Assembly: GCA_039714855.1 (NCBI GenBank) | Contig: JBDLIL010000024.1 | Span: 1 to 14,070, forward strand | Direction: 5' to 3' | Length of the DNA: 14,070 nt | Origin: JBDLIL01 sp039714855 | GTDB taxonomy: Bacteria; Patescibacteriota; Microgenomatia; UBA1400; PJMF01 | In this document: piece after piece, positions 1-5,572 of the stretch | Layout: the number at the start of each line of letters is the position of its first letter | Numbering within the stretch: position 1 is the first letter of the stretch | Made by a program: the position numbers and the translations under genes | The notes under the pieces: model-generated | The model's input: the letters and a program-made list of their open reading frames with translations, nothing else | Database searches by the model: none | Told to the model about the DNA's origin: nothing

Positions 1-252
1 TCCAGATTTTTTCCCATAATCTCAGTGTGGGAAATTGAAGAAGGAAAAAAAGCTAAAGAATTGGGTGAAGCACGCAGTGTCATCGGCCGCAATATGAGGG
101 CAGAAAAAATTCGCACTTATAATTTTCCCCAAAATAGAGTCACTGATCATAGAATCAAAATCAGTTGGCACAATCTAGAAAATATTTTAGAAGGAAATTT
201 AGAAGAAGTAATAGACACCGTTAGTGCTCAACTTTCAACTTTCAACAATTAA
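1..252 (+). CDS. prfA: Peptide chain release factor 1, C-terminal end (5' truncated by window)
   Basis: This is the last part of RF1, which reads UAA and UAG in the ribosomal A site and triggers peptide release. The diagnostic block is IRTYNFPQNRVTDHRI followed by a Leu/Glu-rich end (ENILEGNLEEVID). RF2 has a different sequence at this point, so RF1 is the clear call. The GGQ and PVT motifs lie upstream of the window. The frame is open from base 1, and the GTG at base 25 is internal rather than a start. The first eight codons (SRFFPIIS) do not look like the helical, charged stretch usually found here; this may be divergence or an artefact at a contig edge. The gene is not followed by prmC, its frequent partner, but by convergent toxin-antitoxin genes. 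Confidence 0.9.
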   Translation, partial: SRFFPIISVWEIEEGKKAKELGEARSVIGRNMRAEKIRTYNFPQNRVTDHRIKISWHNLENILEGNLEEVIDTVSAQLSTFNN

Positions 253-353
253 TAAAATTAACTTAAGTACTTCATTTAACAGTAAACCTTCTATCACCTG
301 TAACAAAATAATAAATCTAAATACTTTACCTATTTCTAACCAAGCCGTCCAAA

Positions 354-797
354 TTATTTATAATCTTTCAAAGCAATCACTTCTACACCTTTAAATTTTC
401 CCTGATGCTTGTAATTGTTAGTAACTAACTTAGTCTCCAATTCCTCTGCCAAACTAACAAATGATGCATCGTAATATGTCATCTTTGTCTTTTTTGTAAT
501 TTTCAAAGTTTTTTGAGACTGTTGAGCATTTTCTGCAACAAAAACAATTGGTAATTTGAAAAAAATCTCTAAAGCTAAATATGCTCTTTCATAAGAAATA
601 AAACCTCTTCTAATTTTTGAAACCAATACATTGCCCACTTCGTATTTGGCTAACTCAGGAGAAAATACTCTAATTTTGTCTTCAATAAGTAAATCGAATA
701 ATTTACTAGATTTCTCTAGCAAATCTTCTTGTTCTTTACTTATCCACTTGAGCAAAACCGATGAATCAAGAACTATTGGGAAAGAAGTAAAATACAT
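354..797 (-). CDS. vapC: PIN-domain toxin, VapC-like
   Basis: This is a predicted Mg-dependent endoribonuclease of the PIN superfamily, usual length for VapC at 147 residues. PIN landmarks are D11 in the first strand (VLDSSVLLKW), E53 (YEVGNVL) and D110 (TYYDASFVSLA). The position that normally carries the fourth acidic residue after the LVT strand is N127-N128 here, which may weaken metal binding. VapC toxins cut tRNA or rRNA; the target cannot be read from sequence. The ATG lies 3 bases after the stop of the upstream RHH gene and has no Shine-Dalgarno site, so it is probably translated by coupling. With that gene it forms a typical antitoxin-first type II cassette. The PIN assignment is secure; toxin activity is inferred. 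Confidence 0.85.
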   Translation of the reverse strand: MYFTSFPIVLDSSVLLKWISKEQEDLLEKSSKLFDLLIEDKIRVFSPELAKYEVGNVLVSKIRRGFISYERAYLALEIFFKLPIVFVAENAQQSQKTLKITKKTKMTYYDASFVSLAEELETKLVTNNYKHQGKFKGVEVIALKDYK

Positions 798-800
798 AAA

Positions 801-1052
801 CTAAATTGATCTTTTTTGACGATCTTCTTCCAATAATTGAGAAAGGCTGGGAGCATTAGTTTTTCCAGAGTAAGTCAGATCTTGGGCTTTTTTCATTAGT
901 TCTCGCAGAGCTTGCACATCTTGTTTAGGCTTACTCATACGCAGCACAGCAGCATCTGAAAGAGTAATTCCCTTCTTAAACGACTCCTCCTTGAGATCTT
1001 TATATAATGCATTAGACAAAGTAATAGTAGTTCTTACTTTCTTGGCTTTCAT
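801..1052 (-). CDS. Ribbon-helix-helix antitoxin/repressor
   Basis: This 83-residue protein has a basic N-terminal strand (KVRTTITLS, residues 5-13) followed by two short helices. That is the pattern of MetJ/Arc-type RHH proteins, which bind DNA as dimers through the strand. The C-terminal half (about residues 45-83, ending SLSQLLEEDRQKRSI) is charged and probably disordered until it wraps around the toxin. It is the first gene of a two-gene unit with the PIN toxin 3 bases downstream. Upstream lie a TTGACA promoter and a tandem 8-bp repeat that could be its autoregulatory operator. The start ATG fits both the domain boundary and the promoter geometry. Which RHH subfamily it belongs to is not clear. 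Confidence 0.8.
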   Translation of the reverse strand: MKAKKVRTTITLSNALYKDLKEESFKKGITLSDAAVLRMSKPKQDVQALRELMKKAQDLTYSGKTNAPSLSQLLEEDRQKRSI

Positions 1053-1087
1053 AATCGCATCATCGCATCAAAATGCAAAACTGTCAA
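1053..1087 (-). promoter_or_regulatory. Promoter of the RHH-PIN operon, predicted leaderless
   Basis: TTGACA (1082-1087, perfect -35) is followed by a 17-base spacer and GATGAT (1059-1064, 4 of 6 matches to the -10 consensus). Six bases then separate the -10 from the ATG, which places the transcription start at or next to the start codon. No Shine-Dalgarno site is present. Confidence 0.6.
1054..1069. repeat. Tandem 8-bp repeat, candidate RHH operator
   Basis: ATCGCATC occurs twice back to back, over the -10 and the start-proximal bases of the RHH-PIN promoter. RHH antitoxins usually bind short repeated sites over their own promoter, so this is a natural operator candidate. The binding itself is inferred. 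Confidence 0.5.
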
Positions 1088-1092
1088 TAATT

Positions 1093-2517
1093 TTAAAGCT
1101 CTTCCAAAGCCCTAACTATTACCTCATCTTCTTCTGTCTCAGGATCATCTTTTACCTCTACATCAACGGGAATACCTTCTTCATGAATCCACTGCCCACC
1201 TGGCAACAACCATTTTGCAATAGTAACATGCAGAGCCCCCCCATTAGATAATTCTTGCCTGTCTTGCACGGTGCCTTTGCCAAAAGTCTGTTCACCAATA
1301 AGTTTGGCATTAATTCTATCTCTAAGAGCACCGGCTACTATTTCTGAAGCTGAAGCACTGCCTTTATTTACCAAAATGATCACAGGATAATCTTTTAGTC
1401 TGGCCTGACCCATGCTTTGAAACGGCCTATTTTTATACCTTCCTTTTTGAGTAACAACTACCCCATCTATTATGAAGTCACTAGAAAGTTCTATAGCTCT
1501 TTCCAGTAACCCTCCGGGATTATTTCTAAAATCAATTATGACTCCACTGATATCCCCATTTTTAGCAAGAATAGTTTTTACTGCTTGATCCCATTCTGCT
1601 TTAGTCCTTTCGTTGAAAGATGAAACTCTAACATAGGCAGCTTTTTTATCATTATCCTTTAAAAGATCTAGAGTTTTCTGGCTAATTACATCACTATTCA
1701 TAACATTAGTTGTACTAGATTCGATACCAGAGCCCACTAACTGCAACTCAACGGATGGTACTACTATTTCTGCCCTGGTGATTGTCACATCGAATGGCTC
1801 GCTACCATTGTTTTTGCGATACATAGTCAAAATAATCTTTGTTCCGCGTTTACCACGAATTTTATTTACGGCCTCACTTAAAGACCAACCTGAAGTATCC
1901 TCATCCAAGCTTTTTGCCTCATCTTTAACATGAAGAATTAAGTCTCCAGCCTGAATGCCAGTTTTTTCAGCTGGACCACCCTTTAGAGGAGCCATTACTG
2001 CCAGTGTTTGGTCAACATAACCCAATTGAATACCTACACCATAAAATGAACCTTGCAAATCTTCAGCTGTGCGTTGTTTTTCTTTAGGTGGCAAATAAAA
2101 TGAATAAGGATCACCCAAACCACCAACTAAACCACTCAAGGCTCCATCCACCATTTTTTCGGCATCAACTTTGTCTGGATCTACATACTGGCTTTCCAAG
2201 ATTCGCCAAACTTCCCAAAACTGTTGAAAGTCTATGTCTTTGAACTCCTGGGGTTGAAAAGTATTGCTTAACTTAGATTGAACACCCTTTTTGGCCAGAT
2301 TAGCTGGCTTGAAATATGGCAGATCCCCCTGAGCATATTTAAATCCCACTACTCCACCTAAAACGAAAATTAAAGAAATAATTATGAGATTTTTTAGTGC
2401 TGAAATAGAAAAACGAGACTTCATAGAAGGGCTATTGTACTTGTAGATAGCTTGCTCTACCAGCAGCTGATCTTGATTTGAGGACTTCAAAAAAGACTTA
2501 ACTTTAAATTCTTTCAC
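1093..2517 (-). CDS. ctpA: S41 family C-terminal processing protease (CtpA/CtpB type), membrane-anchored
   Basis: This serine protease recognises the C-termini of envelope proteins. Order: a cytoplasmic tail of about 42 residues, one membrane segment (about 43-61), an N-terminal helical domain with GLGDPYSFYLPP (134-144), a PDZ domain (about 155-250) with the binding loop YGVGIQL, then the S41 core. The catalytic pair is visible: S389 in GSASASE and K414 in TFGKGTVQ, 25 residues apart as in known CTPs. RNNPGG (331-336) is also typical. Length 474 is normal for the family. The chosen start is GTG, because a good extended -10 ends six bases before it; an internal ATG at codon 32 has no signal. 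It follows rpsR in the same direction after an 82-base gap carrying its own promoter. Confidence 0.93.
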   Translation of the reverse strand: MKEFKVKSFLKSSNQDQLLVEQAIYKYNSPSMKSRFSISALKNLIIISLIFVLGGVVGFKYAQGDLPYFKPANLAKKGVQSKLSNTFQPQEFKDIDFQQFWEVWRILESQYVDPDKVDAEKMVDGALSGLVGGLGDPYSFYLPPKEKQRTAEDLQGSFYGVGIQLGYVDQTLAVMAPLKGGPAEKTGIQAGDLILHVKDEAKSLDEDTSGWSLSEAVNKIRGKRGTKIILTMYRKNNGSEPFDVTITRAEIVVPSVELQLVGSGIESSTTNVMNSDVISQKTLDLLKDNDKKAAYVRVSSFNERTKAEWDQAVKTILAKNGDISGVIIDFRNNPGGLLERAIELSSDFIIDGVVVTQKGRYKNRPFQSMGQARLKDYPVIILVNKGSASASEIVAGALRDRINAKLIGEQTFGKGTVQDRQELSNGGALHVTIAKWLLPGGQWIHEEGIPVDVEVKDDPETEEDEVIVRALEEL

Positions 2518-2532
2518 CTAAATAATATACCA
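2518..2532 (-). promoter_or_regulatory. Extended -10 promoter of ctpA, predicted leaderless
   Basis: On the minus strand TGG-TATATT (2524-2532) is an extended -10 (TGn motif). It is followed by six bases and the GTG start codon at 2517, so transcription should begin at or beside the start codon. No convincing -35 or Shine-Dalgarno site is visible. Confidence 0.5.
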
Positions 2533-2552
2533 CTCATTCCTCTCCAAAAATG

Positions 2553-2580
2553 AAAAGCCTGTCCGCCTTTGGAGGAGACG
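2553..2580 (-). repeat. Shortened copy of a dispersed repeat
   Basis: Read on the minus strand, this stretch is TCTCCTCC joined to AAAGGCGGACAGGC. Both blocks match, with few changes, the two ends of the longer copy at 8309-8349; the middle is missing. It lies in the rpsR-ctpA gap, just upstream of the ctpA promoter. Confidence 0.5.
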
Positions 2581-2599
2581 TCTGGTGTTTTAGGTGAGT

Positions 2600-2824
2600 T
2601 TATACAGTCTGCGTAAATGGCAAAAGTGCCAAATGCCTAGCTCTTTTAATAGCTATAGCCAACCTTCTTTGTTGCTTGGCTGAAAGACCACTTCTACTCC
2701 TGGGCGTGATATAGCCCTGTTCGCTAAGGTATTTCTTCAACACGGCGGTATCCTTATAACTAAAAGTTAAATTTGGATCTGCCTTGGGCATTTTTGGCAA
2801 TTTGAATTTTCTTCTTTTTTGCAT
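2600..2824 (-). CDS. rpsR: 30S ribosomal protein S18
   Basis: S18 binds the platform of the 30S subunit together with S6. The 74-residue protein shows the family core: FSYKDTAVLKKYLSEQGYITPR, then GLSAKQQRRLAIAIKRARHLALLPF, which are the rRNA-binding basic helix and the characteristic C-terminus. Length is normal for S18. It lies 7 bases after the ssb stop codon with no Shine-Dalgarno site, so it is probably translated by coupling in the conserved order rpsF-ssb-rpsR. There is no CXXC zinc pair at the N-terminus. Confidence 0.97.
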   Translation of the reverse strand: MQKRRKFKLPKMPKADPNLTFSYKDTAVLKKYLSEQGYITPRSRSGLSAKQQRRLAIAIKRARHLALLPFTQTV

Positions 2825-2831
2825 AATTTAA

Positions 2832-3371
2832 CTAGAATGGAATGTCATCTGAGACATCCTCTGCCTCTACCACTTCTTCCTCGGCCTTGTCTTCTTTCTT
2901 GTCTTCTTTTTTTGCCTTAGATTTTTTAGTAGATTTTTTTGGTTTAGTTTCCTTTACATCATCTTGAGTTGGCGCATCTTCCACTGCTTCTTCAACTACA
3001 GGATCTTCTGATCGTCTTGATCCACCTGAGAATTTTGAACTCAAAATCATCATGTCATCAATGACAATTTCAGTAATTCTTCTGTCATCACCCTCTTGTG
3101 TTTTCCAATCTCTAGTCTGAATTCTTCCCTGAACAAAAACTTTGTCACCCTTATGAAGCAAGTTGCCACAGATCTCTGCTAATTTTCCCCAAGCAACTAT
3201 ATTATGAAAATCAGTTTTTTCTTGTTTTTCACCTGTGTCTGAAGAAGTCCAGCTTCTATTAGTGGCTACACCAAATGAACAAACTGCAGTGTTGTTTGGT
3301 GTAAATCTTAGATTTGGATCTCGTGTGAGATTACCAATCAACATAACTTTGTTTAATGATCTTACTGACAT
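2832..3371 (-). CDS. ssb: Single-stranded DNA-binding protein
   Basis: SSB coats single-stranded DNA in replication, repair and recombination. The OB fold spans about residues 1-112 (LNKVMLIGNLTRDPNLRFTP at the N-terminus, then FHNIVAWGKLAEICGNLLHKG and VFVQGRI). A low-complexity Lys/Glu linker follows (about 120-170). The protein ends in the conserved acidic tip DDIPF, which recruits partner proteins such as RecO or PriA in other bacteria. At 179 residues it has ordinary length. It sits between rpsF and rpsR and has a clear Shine-Dalgarno site, one of the few in the window. The linker is more strongly charged than the Gly/Gln-rich linkers of proteobacterial SSB. Confidence 0.97.
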   Translation of the reverse strand: MSVRSLNKVMLIGNLTRDPNLRFTPNNTAVCSFGVATNRSWTSSDTGEKQEKTDFHNIVAWGKLAEICGNLLHKGDKVFVQGRIQTRDWKTQEGDDRRITEIVIDDMMILSSKFSGGSRRSEDPVVEEAVEDAPTQDDVKETKPKKSTKKSKAKKEDKKEDKAEEEVVEAEDVSDDIPF

Positions 3372-3377
3372 GCTCGT

Positions 3378-3383
3378 CTCCTT
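3378..3383 (-). promoter_or_regulatory. Shine-Dalgarno site of ssb
   Basis: AAGGAG on the minus strand, six bases before the ssb ATG. It is noted because most genes in this window lack such a site, and it fixes the ssb start. Confidence 0.75.
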
Positions 3384-3390
3384 TTTGTTT

Positions 3391-3403
3391 CAGCTAGCAG
3401 CTG
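3391..3403. repeat. Short inverted repeat in the ssb leader
   Basis: CAGCT-AGC-AGCTG forms a 5-bp stem with a 3-base loop, a few bases upstream of the ssb Shine-Dalgarno site. There is no U-tract, so it is not a terminator. Any regulatory role is open. Confidence 0.35.
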
Positions 3404-3422
3404 ATTTCTTATTACTCCCTAT

Positions 3423-3431
3423 CTTATACCA
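3423..3431 (-). promoter_or_regulatory. Possible internal extended -10 promoter upstream of ssb
   Basis: TGG-TATAAG on the minus strand lies in the 112-base rpsF-ssb gap and would give a leader of roughly 45 bases to ssb. No good -35 is present. It may let ssb and rpsR be transcribed apart from rpsF. Confidence 0.35.
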
Positions 3432-3483
3432 AGCAATTCTTGGAAATACCTTGGATTTTGATAGCAACTTAATGAAATCAAGT

Positions 3484-3816
3484 TTACTTTTTCACCTCTG
3501 CTAAAACTAACAGATGTCTGATCACTTGTGGCATCAAGTTTACAGCTTTTTCAAACCCCAAAATCGATTTAGGTTCAAATTCCAATTCCAAATAATGATA
3601 AAGAGCCTCATTGTGAATTAATTTATTTTTCTTTATCTTAAAAGATAAAGCTTTTTTGCCCCATTCTTGCGTATCTAGCAGCTTACCAGCGAATTTCTTC
3701 ACCAAGGCTTCTATTTCAGATTTTGTCTTATCTATTTCAGTTTGGGTATATCCACCAGGAAGAAGATAGGTGAATTCGTAATTGCGTTTAACTTTGTCTT
3801 TTTTGACAGTGTACAT
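3484..3816 (-). CDS. rpsF: 30S ribosomal protein S6
   Basis: S6 binds the 30S platform as a partner of S18. The 110-residue product has the S6 fold signature: NYEFTYLLPG (first strand), then DTQEWGKKALSFKIKKNK, ALYHYLELEFEP and the C-terminal VIRHLLVLAE. An N-terminal extension of about 10 residues precedes the first strand. It is the first gene of the rpsF-ssb-rpsR cluster, driven by a good promoter at 3892-3920 and preceded by a leader of about 70 bases that can fold. The ribosome binding site is only moderate (AAGGGAT). The 112-base gap to ssb is longer than in many bacteria. Confidence 0.95.
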   Translation of the reverse strand: MYTVKKDKVKRNYEFTYLLPGGYTQTEIDKTKSEIEALVKKFAGKLLDTQEWGKKALSFKIKKNKLIHNEALYHYLELEFEPKSILGFEKAVNLMPQVIRHLLVLAEVKK

Positions 3817-3834
3817 ATTTATCCCTTTATTCTG

Positions 3835-3881
3835 CTTATTCTGAGAATTTTGGTTTCTCCGCCACGGCGGAGAAGAATAAG
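3835..3881 (-). promoter_or_regulatory. Structured leader of the rpsF operon
   Basis: On the mRNA, an 8-bp outer helix (CTTATTCT with AGAATAAG) encloses a perfect GC-rich hairpin, TTCTCCGC-CGTG-GCGGAGAA (3855-3874). The inner hairpin and outer helix share one base, so they nearly stack. Many bacteria carry an S6:S18-binding leader motif at this operon, in which CCG residues are key. Whether this structure is that motif, or a dispersed palindrome placed here, cannot be settled by eye. There is no U-tract. Confidence 0.45.
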
Positions 3882-3891
3882 TCAGGGTGAG

Positions 3892-3920
3892 ATTATAACC
3901 TGGAAGACAAAAATTGGCAA
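3892..3920 (-). promoter_or_regulatory. Promoter of rpsF-ssb-rpsR
   Basis: TTGCCA (3915-3920) and TATAAT (3892-3897) on the minus strand are separated by exactly 17 bases, which is the strongest complete sigma-70-type promoter in the window. Transcription should start near 3885, giving a leader of about 70 bases. The -35 lies just after the relE stop codon. Confidence 0.75.
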
Positions 3921-3930
3921 ATGTTGAAAA

Positions 3931-4188
3931 TTATCGCTTATAAACTTCTTTTCTGTGTCTAATTCTCAAAATTACAATATTCTTCTTATCAAGATCAAAA
4001 ATTACTCTGTAATTTTTTCCTATTCGCCAGCGATATTTACCAATTTTAGAATTAATAAGTTTTTTTGCGTAATTTTTTGGGTCTTGAGAGTATGATTCTA
4101 ATTTTGCTTTAAGCTTCTTGAGAGTAATAATATCCAATTTTCTAATATCCTTAACTACTTGTCTGGTATAGACAAGTCTATGCTTCAT
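3931..4188 (-). CDS. relE: RelE/ParE superfamily toxin
   Basis: This small basic protein (85 residues) is a predicted RelE-type toxin, a family that cuts mRNA in the ribosomal A site. The pattern is a first strand (RLVYTRQVVKDIRKL), two helices, then KYRWRIGKNYRVIFDLD, a strand pair, and RHRKEVYKR at the C-terminus. R53/R61, R77-H78-R79 and Y83 fall where catalytic or RNA-contacting residues lie in RelE-type enzymes. Its ATG overlaps the stop of the upstream Phd/YefM antitoxin in an ATGA, so the two are translationally coupled. The RelE fold is well supported. The RelE, YoeB or ParE subtype is less sure, although the HRKEVY ending favours RelE rather than gyrase-poisoning ParE. Confidence 0.85.
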   Translation of the reverse strand: MKHRLVYTRQVVKDIRKLDIITLKKLKAKLESYSQDPKNYAKKLINSKIGKYRWRIGKNYRVIFDLDKKNIVILRIRHRKEVYKR

Positions 4189-4433
4189 AAATCACCAAAA
4201 ACTTCATCGTGGCTAAATACATTCCCCTCCTCGTATTCTTGGCGTGCCTTTTTTATACTTTTTAAGTATTTTTTATCAGTGAGAGAAAGTAAGTCTTCAA
4301 AAAGTTCAATATCAACCAATGCAGATACTATTTTTCCTCTTTTAGCTACCAATAAAGATTTCTTACCTTTTGTCACAGAACCCAAACTGGTAGAGAAATT
4401 ATTTCTTAGTGTAGTTGCTGGAATTATTTGCAT
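4185..4433 (-). CDS. Phd/YefM family antitoxin
   Basis: An 82-residue antitoxin. The N-terminal MQIIPATTLRNNFSTSLGSVTKGKKSLLVAKRGKIVSALVDIELFEDL matches the Phd/YefM DNA-binding and dimerisation fold, in which a strand-helix start leads to an R-N/D-N-F-type helix and a KRGKxVxALV strand. The C-terminal segment (about 50-82, KYLKSIKKARQEYEEGNVFSHDEVFGDL) is the toxin-binding tail. It is first in a two-gene operon with the RelE-like toxin, overlapping it by 4 bases. Upstream are a TTGACA promoter and a TGTACA-centred palindrome, the core operator motif known from YefM-YoeB systems, so autorepression is likely. The next gene upstream is ychF. Confidence 0.85.
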   Translation of the reverse strand: MQIIPATTLRNNFSTSLGSVTKGKKSLLVAKRGKIVSALVDIELFEDLLSLTDKKYLKSIKKARQEYEEGNVFSHDEVFGDL

Positions 4434-4468
4434 GGTTTAAATGTACATTTGAAATTGATAGTTGTCAA
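4434..4468 (-). promoter_or_regulatory. Promoter of the Phd-RelE operon, predicted leaderless
   Basis: TTGACA (4463-4468) is followed by a 17-base spacer and TACATT (4440-4445); six bases later comes the ATG. The geometry is the same as for the RHH-PIN operon. There is no Shine-Dalgarno site. Confidence 0.6.
4439..4450. promoter_or_regulatory. TGTACA palindrome, candidate antitoxin operator
   Basis: AAATGTACATTT is a perfect 12-bp palindrome lying across the -10 of the Phd-RelE promoter; the symmetry goes on for two more base pairs on each side after one mismatch. TGTACA is the known core of YefM-YoeB operators, which supports self-repression by this antitoxin. Confidence 0.6.
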
Positions 4469-4471
4469 TGA

Positions 4472-5557
4472 TTAGGCTCCAATAGCAAATTCCACCACAT
4501 CACCTTCCTGCATTACATAATCCCTACCCTCCTGCCTTAGTTTGCCGACTTCACTCACGCCCTTCCAACCACCTAGCTTAATAAAATCAGTGTAACTGGC
4601 TACTTTGGCTTTGATAAATTTTTTGGCAAAATCTGTGTGAATCACAGCTGCTGCCTCTACTGCACTGCTGCCAGTAGCAATAGTCCAAGCTCGCACTTCT
4701 TTTTCACCCGCTGTAAGAAAACTTTGTAAACCTAGAGTGCTATAAGCTGATTGGATTAAACGCTCTAAACCACTTTTTTCTAAACCTAAATCTTGCAAAT
4801 AAGCAGTTTGATCTTCGTCAGCTAGGCTAGAAAGCTCACTCTCTATTTGATTACTCATGACAATAATTGCTTTGGAATTAATTTCTAATTCACTAGCAAA
4901 CTTATTTTGCAAATCCTCCACTCCAGATTGAAGATCCTCTTCACTGACATTAATAATAAATAATTCTGGTTTGGCCGTTAATAAACATAATTCTTTGGCA
5001 ATGTTTTTGGATATTGGAGATTGAATATTAGATATTATTGTTTCACCCACTTCTAGCCATTGTTTAAATTGCTCAATTACTTCCCATCTTTCTTTTTCTT
5101 CACTACTGACAGCTCCCTTGGGTCTAGTTTGTTTCTCTAATGTGGCTAAATCGGCTAGTTGCAGCTCGGTGCGAATAATTTCTAAATCATCTTTGGGACT
5201 AACACTGCCTTCACGAATAATTTTTTCATCTTCAAAAGCTCTAATTACGTGACAAATAGCGGAAGTTTCTCTAATATTAGCCAGAAATTTATTTCCCAAA
5301 CCTTCACCCTCACTAGCACCTTTTACAAGCCCAGCTACATCGACAAACTCTACAGTCGCTGGTTTTATCACAGTAGTATTTACAACGCTAGCTAACTTTT
5401 CTAATCTAACATCTGGTACAGGAACAATACCAATATTTGGTTCTATGGTCGCAAAAGGATAGTTTGCCGCTAACGCCTGTTGGCGTTTGAGCAGCGCGTT
5501 AAACAAAGTTGATTTGCCTACGTTTGGCAAACCAACTATGGCAATGGATAAAGACAT
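4472..5557 (-). CDS. ychF: Redox-responsive P-loop NTPase YchF (OLA1 family)
   Basis: YchF/OLA1 proteins are ribosome-associated NTPases that prefer ATP over GTP. The P-loop GLPNVGKST spans residues 9-17, switch I is NYPFATIEP (32-40), and G3 is DVAGLVKGAS (73-82). The altered specificity motif is NVSE (203-206, standing where GTPases have NKxD). A C-terminal TGS domain covers about 275-361 (FLTAGEKEVRAWTIATGSSAVEAAAVIHTDF). Length 361 is typical (E. coli 363). The start is fixed by the P-loop distance. The gene follows the ABC exporter by 15 bases with no Shine-Dalgarno site, but a TACAAT hexamer sits seven bases before the ATG. Confidence 0.96.
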   Translation of the reverse strand: MSLSIAIVGLPNVGKSTLFNALLKRQQALAANYPFATIEPNIGIVPVPDVRLEKLASVVNTTVIKPATVEFVDVAGLVKGASEGEGLGNKFLANIRETSAICHVIRAFEDEKIIREGSVSPKDDLEIIRTELQLADLATLEKQTRPKGAVSSEEKERWEVIEQFKQWLEVGETIISNIQSPISKNIAKELCLLTAKPELFIINVSEEDLQSGVEDLQNKFASELEINSKAIIVMSNQIESELSSLADEDQTAYLQDLGLEKSGLERLIQSAYSTLGLQSFLTAGEKEVRAWTIATGSSAVEAAAVIHTDFAKKFIKAKVASYTDFIKLGGWKGVSEVGKLRQEGRDYVMQEGDVVEFAIGA

Positions 5558-5570
5558 GGGGTGTATTGTA
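5558..5570 (-). promoter_or_regulatory. Possible -10 element of ychF, leaderless geometry
   Basis: TACAAT (5565-5570, minus strand, 5 of 6 consensus matches) ends seven bases before the ychF ATG. There is no recognisable -35 and no Shine-Dalgarno site. It lies in the 15-base gap after the ABC gene stop codon. Confidence 0.4.
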
Positions 5571-5572
5571 CC

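Noticed and set aside
253..353. Terminator between prfA and the PIN gene
   Set aside because: Only short AT-rich palindromes (for example ACTTAAGT) are present; none looks like a terminator.
3855..3874. Rho-independent terminator
   Set aside because: The hairpin is strong, but no U-tract follows on either strand, and it lies between the promoter and the start of rpsF.
5010..5023. A 14-base string in ychF (CCAATATCCAAAAA) also found at 11352-11365 between two genes
   Set aside because: Both are AT-rich and the YchF protein shows no extra length at this point, so coincidence is likely.
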